From Diplonema japonicum (taxonomy: Eukaryota > Euglenozoa > Diplonemea > Diplonemida > Diplonemidae): a DNA stretch of 64,000 nt. Within the stretch, counting starts at the first letter, position 1; each line of letters opens with the position of its first letter. The notes beneath the pieces are model-generated. The model was given only the letters and a program-made list of their open reading frames with translations, made no database searches and was not told where the DNA came from. Positions 32,632 to 42,408 of the stretch are shown here, in pieces. The stretch lies in the NCBI GenBank assembly GCA_964019335.1, contig OZ025733.1, positions 355,049 to 419,048 on the forward strand, written 5' to 3'. A program made the translations under genes and the position numbers.

Positions 32632-33031
32632 CAAAGGGCGCCCCGGTAACGTCTGCTCCCCCCTCTACCCTCCTTGGCCAGCGGGTTGATTTTGTTGTGC
32701 ACATTATCAGCGCTGCAAATATTCCCGAAGTATTTTTTTTTTTTTTTTAAATTTTACAAAAAAAAAAAAAAAAAAATTGCAGGATTATAGCCGTAAGGTG
32801 TATTGTAAATATGTGTACAAGTGGGCTGAAAAGGATACTTATAAGACTAATGATTCGATTGGGATCAACCCGGAATTTGATTTTAGAAAAAGGTTTGCGT
32901 TTTCAAAGGTGTGTGAGCTTTTCTTTTTGTTTTTTCAAAAGAAGAATAAAAAAAAAAATCAGATGAATGTTGGACTGGTGGAGTATTTCAGAAGCGACAA
33001 TGTCATCACTTTTGAGGTGATTGGTGTTTAG
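30965..33031 (+). CDS. Kinesin-3-like motor with a C-terminal C2-like domain, four exons
   Basis: Exons 30965-32581, 32682-32729, 32783-32908 and 32963-33031 join in phase 0 to 619 residues. The N-terminal motor carries the P-loop GQTGSGKT (111-118), switch I NECSSRSH (about 243-250) and switch II DLAGSE (279-284), all intact, so ATP-driven microtubule movement is expected. A short coiled coil spans about 380-455. The tail (about 495-619) resembles the segment after the motor in kinesin-3 plus a C2-like beta-sandwich; no FHA domain is seen. The tail is cut by three short introns with long A or T runs. Intron 3 (54 nt) is a multiple of three and stop-free, so its retention would add 18 residues. 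Cargo transport, perhaps in the flagellum, is inference. Confidence 0.9.
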
Positions 33032-33073
33032 ATATTAAAAAAAAAAAAAAAAGAAAAAGTGATCTCCGAAGAG

Positions 33074-33110
<37 letters not shown>

Positions 33111-34535
33111 TTTTCACCCCTCCTTTCCCAGATTGTTGTTGCTGTTTATTATGGTTTTTTTTTTTTTTTCCTCTCGTTTCCCCCCCCCCCCTTCCCCTGT
33201 CTCTCCCTGAGGAAAACTAAATGGAAATAATCTGGGAGCGGAATGTACGTCTTTCTTGATAGGTCGTGTTTCTATCCCTTTTTTTCGAAGATAGAAGAAG
33301 GGGGGAAAAAGAGAATGCCTGTGCTTTGGGGGGGGGGGGGGGGGGAAAGAGGGGGATATTGCTTTTCTTTATTTAGATTGTTTTTATGATTTTTTATGTG
33401 TTCTATTACCCCCCCCCCCCCCACCTGTCCAGCTTCCCACTTTAAAAAGAAAGCGCAGAAATGAAAGATAAGTGACCCCCCCCCCCCCCAGAAACAAAAC
33501 TTGAATCATAGTATCCAGAGTTAATCGATCCAACTGGTTCTTAAACCTTGAAAACATGGCCACAGGACAGTTATAGTGCATTCAATAAGGCTCTATTTTG
33601 GGTTCGTCAAAAAAGAGGGATAATGTTTTTTTTTTCCTTTTTTTTTGCCAAACATGGGTTTTAGAACGATCACTGTGATTTCTCGGGGGGGGGGGGGGGG
33701 GGGCAGGAATTCAAAACCCGAGGTGATTGGTTATTCCTGGATACTATGTTTAAAATGTAAACGAATTTCTTTTTTCTTTCCCCCCCCCCCCTTCTTCCAT
33801 ATGGCAGCTAATTTTGCCCCCCCCTTTCCTTCGTTCCGTTATTCATCTTTTCCCCCCTTTCTTCTGCCTGTTGGAGGGGGGGGGGGGGGGGAGATTTTTA
33901 TTTCTCTTTTTGTTTCAAGACAGTTTTTTTTTTTTTGGTATTCGATCATTGTAAAGCAGCAAGCAGTAAGGTAGAGAGAAAAAAATGGGGGGAGGGGAGG
34001 GGCTTCGGAAATAGAAAAAGAATGTGTTTTATGTTCTCCTTTCCAGCTAAAAGGAAAGGGAAAGAAGAAGAAAAAGAAGAAGAAAAGAAAAGGATTTTAA
34101 AAAAAGAAGTGAGTACTACTTTATTTATCAGTATAATCTGTTATTTTTGTTTTCTTCTTTTTTTTTTTCCTTTTTTAATTATTCTTCCCACTACGCAGTA
34201 CAGTATTCGGACAGAACCCCCCCTCCGCCTTGATCGGCGAAATTGATGAAGGAATTAATTCCAAAAAAGAAGAAAAGGCAAGGAAATGAAGCTGAGGCAA
34301 GGCTACGATCTTCCACAACAGCCTCACCCTTGAAATTGCACCGGGGGGGGGGTGAAAATATAATTTTTAGAAAGAAACAGCGGCGAGAAAATATATTTAC
34401 GGGGGGGGGGGCATATTTCCGAACACGGTATTTTTCATTTTCTTTTACCCCATTTCTTTTCTTATTCTTTTTCTCCTTCCCCCCTCACATTCCTCAAAGA
34501 GAAAGAAAAAAAAAGAAAAAAAAAAAAAAAACCAC
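33032..34535. other. 1.5-kb spacer rich in long single-base runs
   Basis: Poly-T, poly-C and poly-G runs of 10-20 nt are unusually frequent (33181, 33328, 33410, 33476, 33685, 33877). No gene or clear repeat is seen. Assembly accuracy is likely poorest here. Confidence 0.5.
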
Positions 34536-35777
34536 ATGCGCTGCATCACTCATGAGGAGCTCTCTCAACACAAAACGGCAGCGTCCTGTTGGCTTCTGAT
34601 CGAGGGTCAAGTCTACGATGTAACTTCCTTCCTAAGCAAGCACCCAGGCGGATCTGGGTTGCTGGTGGAGCTGGGGGGGCTCGATGCAACAGAGGACTTC
34701 CTTGGAATGCATCCCCGAGACTATTTAAAGCAGTACTTAGGAGAATCAATTGGACAACTGGGAGAGAAAGAGAATGAGAAAGAGAAAGAAGAAGAGGAAG
34801 AAGAAGAATCAGCACCCGAACTCATCGCAGCTGAACTCGAAATCGAAACGGCGCAAGAAAACGAAGCGTGCGAAGAAGAAGAAGAAGAAGAAGATAAAAG
34901 CGAACACCACCCACCTTCCACCACCTCCAACATGGTTCTACTCACACAAGTAAGAGGCACCCTGGCGTATAGGAACCTGGCACCCTTGGCAACATCACTC
35001 CTCACACCTTATGAAGCGTTCTACAGCAGAAAGAAACACTGGGCAGCAAAAAGACGGCCTACCAGCTCCGCATTCACCTTCAACCTAACCTTGAAGGGAA
35101 AGGACATCCTGACGCATAACACACTTCGACTAGTCTTTCAGTCTGACAAAGAGCTCCGTCTCGATCCAGGCCAGCACGTGTACCTGTGCGGGGCTGATGT
35201 GATGCGGCCCTACACACCAGTCGAGGTTGCAGAACATGGCCAACGGGTAGTGTTGGTGATTAAGGTATACGATCAAGGATCGCTTACCCAGTATCTAAGC
35301 AAGCTGAACGTGAACTCTATAGTGGAGGGGGAGGTCAAGGACTTTGACAAGTTCAGGTATTTCAACAATGGTGTGTACGATGCTAAGGGTGAGGAGAAGT
35401 GGTGCGCCAACATGGCGATGGTGGCGGGTGGGACAGGCATCACACCTATGTACAGCATCATTAAGAAGGTGTTGTCAGACCCCTTCGACACAACCAGGAT
35501 CTGGCTTCTTTACGCCAACCAGACGCCTTATGACATCCTGCTTAAATCTGAGCTTGACAGCCTTGCGAAGATGCACCCCCATCGCTTCCACATCTGGTAC
35601 ACCATCGACTCGAAGCCCAGCACACCCTGGGCGTTCTCCACTGGATACATCAATACACGACACTTGTCCTTCCTCCCTTCAACACAAGCTACCGTGACCC
35701 TCCTCTGCGGCCCCCCACCCATGTCGGCATCGGTGGCGAAGCTTCTCAACACACATGGGCAGGTCATTGTTCTGTGA
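34536..35777 (+). CDS. Cytochrome b5 / NADH-cytochrome b5 reductase fusion
   Basis: The protein has 413 residues in one exon. The N-terminal cytochrome b5 domain has the haem motif HPGG (His36) and the second axial ligand at His59, close to family spacing. A strongly acidic Glu-rich linker (about 75-130) leads to a reductase module with the FAD motif RPYTPV (224-229), the NADH-binding GGTGITPM (about 297-304) and CGPPPM (about 391-396). Together these pass electrons from NADH through FAD to haem, as in Ncb5or-type or plant-like fusions. No CS domain or membrane anchor is seen, so it may be soluble. Natural acceptors could be desaturases or other redox enzymes. Confidence 0.9.
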   Translation: MRCITHEELSQHKTAASCWLLIEGQVYDVTSFLSKHPGGSGLLVELGGLDATEDFLGMHPRDYLKQYLGESIGQLGEKENEKEKEEEEEEESAPELIAAELEIETAQENEACEEEEEEEDKSEHHPPSTTSNMVLLTQVRGTLAYRNLAPLATSLLTPYEAFYSRKKHWAAKRRPTSSAFTFNLTLKGKDILTHNTLRLVFQSDKELRLDPGQHVYLCGADVMRPYTPVEVAEHGQRVVLVIKVYDQGSLTQYLSKLNVNSIVEGEVKDFDKFRYFNNGVYDAKGEEKWCANMAMVAGGTGITPMYSIIKKVLSDPFDTTRIWLLYANQTPYDILLKSELDSLAKMHPHRFHIWYTIDSKPSTPWAFSTGYINTRHLSFLPSTQATVTLLCGPPPMSASVAKLLNTHGQVIVL

Positions 35778-36144
35778 TCGGGAGGGGGGAGGGGGGGGGG
35801 ATAGGAAAGAACTGGAAGGATACAATAAAATAAAAAAAAAGAGAATACCCCCCCCCCCTTTAAGAGAAACTATTAGTGTTTATTTTTTTAAGGATTTTTT
35901 TGAGTTGAGCTTAAGGGCGTGTTGCACGGCAAACTTTCTTTTTTTTTTTCCTTTTTTGGTAGTTTTCTTTTTTCTTCTTCTTGTTCCTATCCCACGCTTT
36001 TTACTTGATCCCAATTCTTTTTTTTTTCCTTTGTTCTTTGCTTCCCGTTTTTTTGTTTTGTTTGAATTAATGAAAAGGAGGAAAGAAACACGACATGTTC
36101 TGAAGAGGAAGTGAACACAAACACAACACCCTCACAGGACGCAC
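35778..36144. other. T-rich spacer
   Basis: G-run, C-run and T/C-rich tract end in CTCACAG at 36131-36137, a likely trans-splice acceptor 7 nt before the next ATG. Confidence 0.5.
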
Positions 36145-36531
36145 ATGCCTACCTTCAAGTGCACTGCGTGCCACGATGTGCTGAATGTCAGTGAGCTGCC
36201 GTCCCACAGCAGACGCTGCTTAAGTGAGATTCTATGCTGTTTGGGGTGTTCTTGTGAGGTGAGCATGATGGAGAGCACCCTGCATACCTGCGCAGGACTA
36301 CACACCGAGGTGAACCGGCAGCGACTGGAGAGGGAAAAGGCTGAGGCACAGCCCCCACGGAGGAAGAAGGCTCAACCTGACCAACCAAACTTCTCCTGCA
36401 ATTCTTGTAACGCTGAATTGTCACGACGCGAACTCCAAGGCCATAGTAGGGGATGCGACTACGACTCGCTAAAATGCTTACACTGTGACATACGGGTTGG
36501 GGTGGAGGATTCCATGTCCCATGTGTGCTGA
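36145..36531 (+). CDS. Small protein with two tandem paired C2HC zinc-binding repeats
   Basis: The protein has 128 residues. Each half has the pattern C-x2-C-x11-H-x3-C (first at C6, C9, H21, C25), followed by C-x2-C and a C-terminal H-x-C. The second half repeats this (FSCNSC..., LQGHSRGC, LKCLHC, SHVC). A basic-acidic helix (residues about 53-80) links them. The layout resembles TRAF-type or similar zinc fingers without a RING, so a protein-binding role is more likely than DNA binding. It starts 7 nt after a CTCACAG acceptor-like site. The exact family is not recognised. Confidence 0.78.
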   Translation: MPTFKCTACHDVLNVSELPSHSRRCLSEILCCLGCSCEVSMMESTLHTCAGLHTEVNRQRLEREKAEAQPPRRKKAQPDQPNFSCNSCNAELSRRELQGHSRGCDYDSLKCLHCDIRVGVEDSMSHVC

Positions 36532-36872
36532 TGGTGTTAGAATATACGTTTTGTTTCTGTTTTTTTTTCTTTTTGTTTTGGAAAGAAAACAAAAAGAAAA
36601 ACGGGGAAAATCTAAGGGGAGAGCGAAAGGTGTCTCATAAAAGCAACACACAAAAACTAACCTTTTTTTTTGATATGCAGGTAGTGAATGAGAACAAGGG
36701 AACGTCTCACAATGACCTCCAGTAAACTCACATATTCTTTTTTGTTCCCGCCACTTATGTTACTTTTAAAAGTTTTCTTTTTTGATCTTTATCTCATTTT
36801 CCTTGAGGGGAAAAAAAAAAGGAAAAAAGAACAAAAGAACCAGGGTCCCGTGAAGGGGAAGGGGAACTAACC
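36532..36872. other. Spacer before kinase gene
   Basis: T-tracts and an A/G-rich stretch lie here. An isolated TTTTTTTGATATGCAG at about 36665-36680 could be an acceptor for the 5' end of the kinase transcript. No gene is seen. Confidence 0.45.
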
Positions 36873-38271
36873 ATGACGAACGAAGTGGTGGAGACAGACA
36901 CCATGGTGAAGGGTGAGGACGACGACGGCAACAAAACAATCAACAAGTACGCAGTCATACAAGAGATAGGGCGGGGCGCGTACGGAAAAGTAAAACTTGT
37001 GGTGCACCTGGAGACGGAGCAGTTCTTCGCACTGAAGATACTTGATAAGACCTTCTTATCGAAGATGCACAAAGGGAAGGACAAGACACGCCTAGACGAC
37101 GTGGAGTATGAGATCGCAGTGATGAAAAGGTTTTCCCACCGCAACGTGGTGTCCCTGCACGAGGTCATCAACGACCCGACCTGCCACAAGGTGTACCTCA
37201 TCCTAGACTACGTTGCGCAAGGCTGCATATGGAAGATAGGCATGCCGCCCCTTTCCTACGACACACTTCGCAAGAGCATAGTCGGCATGTGCCACGGACT
37301 TGACTACATCCACCTCAACAACGTGCTACACAGGGACGTGAAGCCCGACAACCTCCTTGTCAATGAAGGTGGTGTCGTTAGGTGGTGCGACTTCGGAGTC
37401 AGCTCCGCTCGTGACGCAGACCACGACGGCATCGACGACCTCGTCCAGGACACGGAAGGAACACCTGCCTTCCTCACACCGGAACAGATTAAGAACGAAG
37501 CCATCCAAGGCACCATGACCGACATATGGGCCCTTGGCGTTACCATATTCTGTGTCGCCATCGGACGGCTCCCCTTCACTGGCTCCACCATCCAGGAGAT
37601 GAACGACTCCATTGTGCATGGTGAGCTCGACTTCGGTGGATGCCGTGACATACTTCTCATGGACCTTTTGAGCAAGCTTCTGGACAAAGACCTCATGAAG
37701 AGAATGGGGTCCATCAATGGTGTGAGGGAGGTGTTGAACCACCCATTCCTCGAAGGCTGCGAGGGTGTTGATGATTTTGCAGACCACCAGCTCATCAAGG
37801 TCACGGACGCTGATGTGGCGACTGCCGTGCGTACCGGGCACAACATCAAGCTGAAGCTTGCCAGCACTGTGAACGCGGCCATGAAGGTGCAGAGCTTCAA
37901 GTTGAAGCTCATGAAGAAGCGGCAGGAACGTCTGTCGATGAACTCAGCAGACGCAGCAACGGGCATCGACCCGACGTCCCCTTGCCACGATGAGGAGTTC
38001 CATCCATGCATGTCACCAACGTGCCCTGACATTAACCCTATGCGTGCCAGCCCCCTCAGATCGAGACCCAATTCGAAAAAGGAGAAGATGGACCCTGCAC
38101 TGTACTTCAAAGTCAACGACGTGCCACAGCTAGTCGACCAGGTGTGATAAAAAAAAAGTAAAAAAACCAAAAAAAAACGCGCAGGCGGTCCGGCAGCTGG
38201 TGATGGCTCGGCCGGATAACCCTGCTGTTTGGCTCAGCGAGTACTTTTCCTCCCTGTCTACTTCACTATAG
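36873..38271 (+). CDS. CaMKK/SNF1-activating-type protein kinase with a C-terminal DPY-30/RIIa-like motif
   Basis: Exons 36873-38141 and 38185-38271 (43-nt GTGTGA...GCGCAG intron, phase 0) give 451 residues. The kinase domain (about 28-295) has GRGAYGKV, the ATP-anchoring Lys in FALKIL (about 55), HRDVKPDN (catalytic Asp155), DFG (173-175) and GTPAFLTPEQ, so it should be active. Motifs and the helix-C region resemble the CaMKK/ELM1/SAK1 group. Reading through the intron would end the protein two residues after the donor. Splicing instead adds 28 residues and completes VPQLVDQAVRQLVMARPDNP, then AVWLSEYF, a match to the DPY-30/RIIa dimerisation motif found in many axonemal proteins. Docking to a flagellar AKAP-like partner is inference. 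Confidence 0.87.
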
Positions 38272-39453
38272 TTTTATATTTACGCACAAAAAAAAAAAAA
38301 AAAAAAAAGAAATGCGTGTAGAAAAAAAAGAATGGAGGAAGAGAAAAAAAAAAAAAAAGAAGGAAATAAGAAAAAAAAAGAGGGAAAAAAAAAAAACAAA
38401 ACACTGTATATTATCGCTCCCCCATTCATCCCCTATTTTTTTGTGTGACCCAAACATCCTTTTTTGTTTCGAGTTTTGTAGGGGCCAATGTTTCCAACCT
38501 CCCTGTCCTGGTAATTGTGGTTTTGAAGTGGCGCCAGTAAGCATCGCCAATGGAGAATACCTTCTTTTACCACGCCTGGCAACCTCTGCGGCCTTGTGCC
38601 AGTCTCCAGCTGGTGTTAATTGCTTCTGTGGCCCTCTCCCTATTCAAAGCCAAGCTTTCTAGCACAGGGGACTTGAGAGGCTTCGGGGCGAAGCTTCACA
38701 AGGGTGACACATACTGCATGGCTCCACTAAGATCAAGACATTTTTTTTTTGTTTCTTCTTCCAGTTCAGTTTGTCAAAATATGTTCATTATTTTTTTTTT
38801 TTATGTTCCTCAATGCAACGTGAAGAAGAAGAAAGAAGAGGTAGAAGAAAATAGCAACTTCAACAAAAAAAAGGATGGTTTTAATCCTTTCTGTTCGTTT
38901 TTCTTTTGCGTGGTTTTTTTTGTGTCTGTTTGTTTACGTGTGTTCTTCTTCTTCTTGTGCACGGTCCAGCTTGGAAAGTGTTGTTTGGAAGAGAACACAG
39001 CATTTTTTTCCTATCTACTCAACCAATATATCCCAGTTCATTTCTAATTTTCCAATACCTCAACACTGATCTGGAGGGGGTTGAAAAGTAAGAACAACGG
39101 AGGGGGGGGGAACAAAATGGGGAGAAAACAAAAAGGGCGAAAGAAAAACCAGAACGAAAAAAGAGAAAAAAGAACTGATTTTTTTCTAACTTTTTTCCCC
39201 TCTCCTCCTTTTTCTCGTTGCCCCTCAAAAAGAATTGCAACAAAGATCCAGAGGCCCGAGGGGGATCACGACTATGGATGTATTCTTTCGGTCTTCTGTC
39301 CCTCCACGGTGATCGAAAAATGGGTGCAAACAAAAGATAAAAATAAAAAGATGCTCGTCTTTTTCTCTCTTTTTTTTTTTTTGGCACCATCGTTGTGATA
39401 ATCCTTGAATGCTATAACACAACACAACACACAGGATGCATTGATAAAGGAGA
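38272..39453. other. Spacer with unsupported short frames
   Basis: A/G-rich and T-rich tracts surround a more balanced stretch at 38480-38740. Frames there (for example from ATG 38550) are short, and their translation looks random. A TTTTGTAG acceptor-like site at about 38475-38482 hints at a non-coding or very short exon, but nothing firm can be called. Confidence 0.4.
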
Positions 39454-40615
39454 ATGTCGGCAGTGCTGATTGCGAGTGAGCGTTTGAAGAAGTTCGAAGG
39501 CATTCTTGAAGATGGTGTGTGGGAGGAGGAGCAGCAGAGGAAGCAAGCGACGCCAAGTGACACGGAGAAATGGGTGACTCGTAGAGAAGTCGCAGACAGC
39601 GGTTTGCAGGTGTGGGGTGTGGGTGAAAGCCACGTACCCATTGTGCCGTTACCTTTCCTGCTCCCAAGGCGGGATCCGCAGGTGAGAAAGCAAGAGCCCA
39701 CTCCCGAAGAAGCCCCAGCACCTCTCCCCGTTCCTGTCCCTGAGCCCCACCCGGCCCCGCACATCCAACAGGACGACACGGAACCCACCGCAGAGGACCT
39801 CTTTACACCCTATCCAGACATCAAGCCACTCAACGAACCCACACACCCAGACATCTCCCCGATTGCGCATATATCACAAGCCACAGAAGCGTTGAAGGCA
39901 AAGCTGGGGATGCTGGTTGAGGCGCTTGACTCGAAGGACGTGTCGCCAGATAAGAAACTAGAGTACGAGACTTCCCCGGAGAAGAAGGCAGACGGGGAGA
40001 TGGTGACGTGCCCAAGGTGCCGCCATACGTGGGACACTTCGCAGGAAGAGGTACAAATGACGAAGCCTGAGGCAGAGGCGCACATGGTGACAACACCCGA
40101 ACCAGGTGTTCCTGAAGCCATAGGCGATGGAGAAGACACAGTGGAGCAGGAAGCGAAGGCCGTGGAAGCAGAGCCCTTAGAGGAAGTGTGCACAGGGTTC
40201 GATGTCATCTCACTATACGAAACAGAGGTGGGGCGGAATGCCTACGGAACCGCCCTGCACTCACCGCCCAGGCTTCAAGACACACAGATACAACTTGCGT
40301 CAGCAGCAGTTACCCCGTCAGGATACATCCCTACTACGCCCTTCCCTACTGTAGAGTTCAACAGGTCCAGCTCTGGTGGTACTGACCGTTCAAGGCATAG
40401 CAGTAAGAAGCTTCTCGTGTCGCCGCCGGCTGCTATTCCTTCTTCAGATGTATGTGCAGGTCATTTACCTAATCACCTTACAGGCATCTTACGTGGTAGA
40501 AGACCCCACAGAGGCAGTGCCTCCTACACACTTCCAGCATGCCTACCCCGCTGACAACACACTGGCTGCAGTCTTCAGCTTCATCGAAAAGGGGTCGACC
40601 ATCGCCACGACGTAG
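39454..40615 (+). CDS. Proline/glutamate-rich protein with a CxxC motif, two exons
   Basis: Exons 39454-40449 and 40484-40615, separated by a 34-nt intron (GTATGTG...TTACAG, phase 0), give 375 residues. The start lies 19 nt after an ACACACAG acceptor-like site. It is mostly disordered: acidic and Pro-rich (PAPLPVPVPEPHPAP), with a short structured piece around MVTCPRCRHTWD (CxxC, about 187-198) that may bind zinc. The C-terminal exon adds a hydrophobic patch (LAAVFSFIEKG). No enzyme domain is recognised. It may be a linear-motif scaffold. Confidence 0.75.
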
Positions 40616-40929
40616 AAAAAGACGGACGGTGGAGGGAAGCATCTCAAGTCTTAAAAAGAGTTGTTTTGCGTTTTTGAGTGCAGAACAAAAGGGGGGAAGA
40701 AGGGAGGTTCCTACAATGAAAATATAAATAGAAATTACAGAAAGGAGAACAACAACAAAAAAGAAGAAAAAAAAGGGGGATAAAAAAAGACTCTGTTCCC
40801 ATCCCCGTAACCGGATATCCATCCATCCTGCCCCTGTAACACCTCCCTTCCCTGTAACTCAGTGTCCGCCTTTATTGTGGTCTTCGTTTCCTTTTTCCAT
40901 TTTCTTGCAAATGTCAACCTGCAGGCACG

Positions 40930-41875
40930 ATGGTTGCGAAGACGGGGTTTGTGTATGGCTCGCAGACGGGCAATGCAGAGGCGATCTGCAAAGATATGTT
41001 CAACGAGGCGATGAGCAAAGACTTGGTGTGCAAAGAGGGCAGCAGGTGCATGGCGATGAATAAGCTAGCCGAGGTCGGGTTCACAGAGTATGATGCGCTA
41101 GTGGTATGTTGGGGAAGAACAGAACATAATAAAAGGGTACATTATCTTTCTTATCCAGGTGATCGCTGCGACGACAGGCGACGGCAGCCCTCCTGACAAC
41201 GCGAAGAAACTGTGGCGCCACCTGCAGAAGGCTGAGAAGGGGTGTTTGAAATCCGTAAAATTCGCGGTGCTGTGTCTTGGTGATCAGAACTACGAAGACT
41301 TCTGCGGGTTCGGTGTCAAGGTCGACGTGAGCATGGGCGAGCTGGGCGGCATGCGCTTCATTGAACGAGGCGAAGCCGATGACGGTGTTGGCTTGGAGAT
41401 CGTCGTCGAACCGTGGAGGGAAAAGCTCATGAAGCTCTTGCCAGAAGTGGCCACCTCTGAGAATGTATCCTACTCCCACACATCCACCCCCGCCGTTCCT
41501 ATCGGGAAGAACACCAGAGCGACTTCCTCTTCAAAGAGGTGCTTCATCACCACTGTAAAGAAGGACAAAATGGCTGACTACCTGAAGTACACCGCAGCCA
41601 TCCACCCCCAGGTCATCAAGGGGCTCAGGGTGTACGGTATCACATCCCTTTCGATCTTCCGCGTTCCGTCCACAAACCAGGTCATCATGACTCTGTCGCT
41701 CTCTTCAAGAGACCTTGACTACGCCAAGCTGTACGGCGATGGGTCTGAGTACAGGAAGGACGAGAGATGTGCAGCTTGGGAGAAGGCGCAAAGCGAGTAC
41801 CACAGCGGTTGGGAAGCCTGCGAAGAAGTCCATTCATCAGAGCACGACTGGGACAAGATCCTGCTTGGGCTCTGA
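40930..41875 (+). CDS. Flavodoxin-like (methionine-synthase-reductase type) and rhamnose-mutarotase-like fusion
   Basis: Exons 40930-41103 and 41159-41875 (55-nt GTATG...CCAG intron, phase 0) give 296 residues. Residues 1-170 form an FMN flavodoxin domain: phosphate loop GSQTGNAEAI (10-19), IAATTGDGSPPDNAKKLW, LGDQNYEDFC, and a C-terminal ADDGVGLEIVVEPW that matches methionine synthase reductase closely. The FAD/NADPH half of that enzyme is absent. After a Ser/Thr-rich linker, residues about 184-290 match the L-rhamnose mutarotase (RhaM) dimeric alpha/beta-barrel fold (ADYLKYTAAIHPQVIKGLRV, YGITSLSIFRV, LDYAKLYG). The catalytic His of RhaM appears replaced (Thr), so the domain may bind rather than isomerise sugar. 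The start lies 6 nt after CTGCAG. Confidence 0.83.
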
Positions 41876-42408
41876 GCGTGGGGTTGTCGGTCTGGTCTTT
41901 AATACACGGGCATATCTCTCATAGTTCTCTATTTTGTGTTTAAAAAAAAAGTGTTGTCTTCTTTTGTGCCGTCCTGCCCAGCGACATAAATGGAGGAAAC
42001 CCAACGGGGTGTCACTAAGTGAAAGTACAGCAGGCATCCACCCTCTACGCCCTCTTGATGACTAGCTACCCCGATGTCCTCCTCGTCAGCCTTTTGACGT
42101 GTCGCCCATCCGATCTCTTTTTCTTTGTTTCTCTTTTCCCCTTTCTCTTTTTTTTTAAATTGTGTCTGTGAGAAAAATATAATAAAAAAGAAGCCCAGCA
42201 GTGGCACCTCTAAAAAAAAAGTTATTTCCTACCGTGGTTAAATAAATTGTAGTGAGTCACCTTTGCTGTTAGTTCTATCCCCCCCCCCCCATTTTAGCAT
42301 TTTCTTTTTGTCTTGCGTTAGTGCCTGCAGCATTGCGGCGCACATTGCAGTAATCCATAACTTTCGTCGTCGACCTTTGTTGAAAACCATAGTACCAACA
42401 GGCACGAC
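41876..42408. other. Spacer between flavodoxin-fusion and M23-like genes
   Basis: This is mixed sequence with T-tracts. A GTACCAACAG at 42392-42401 sits 8 nt before the next ATG as a likely trans-splice acceptor. No gene is seen. Confidence 0.5.

Noticed and set aside
38312-39047. Short frames at 38312-38662 and 38550-39047
   Set aside because: No domain, no clean splice structure, and composition drifts into homopolymers; kept only as spacer.
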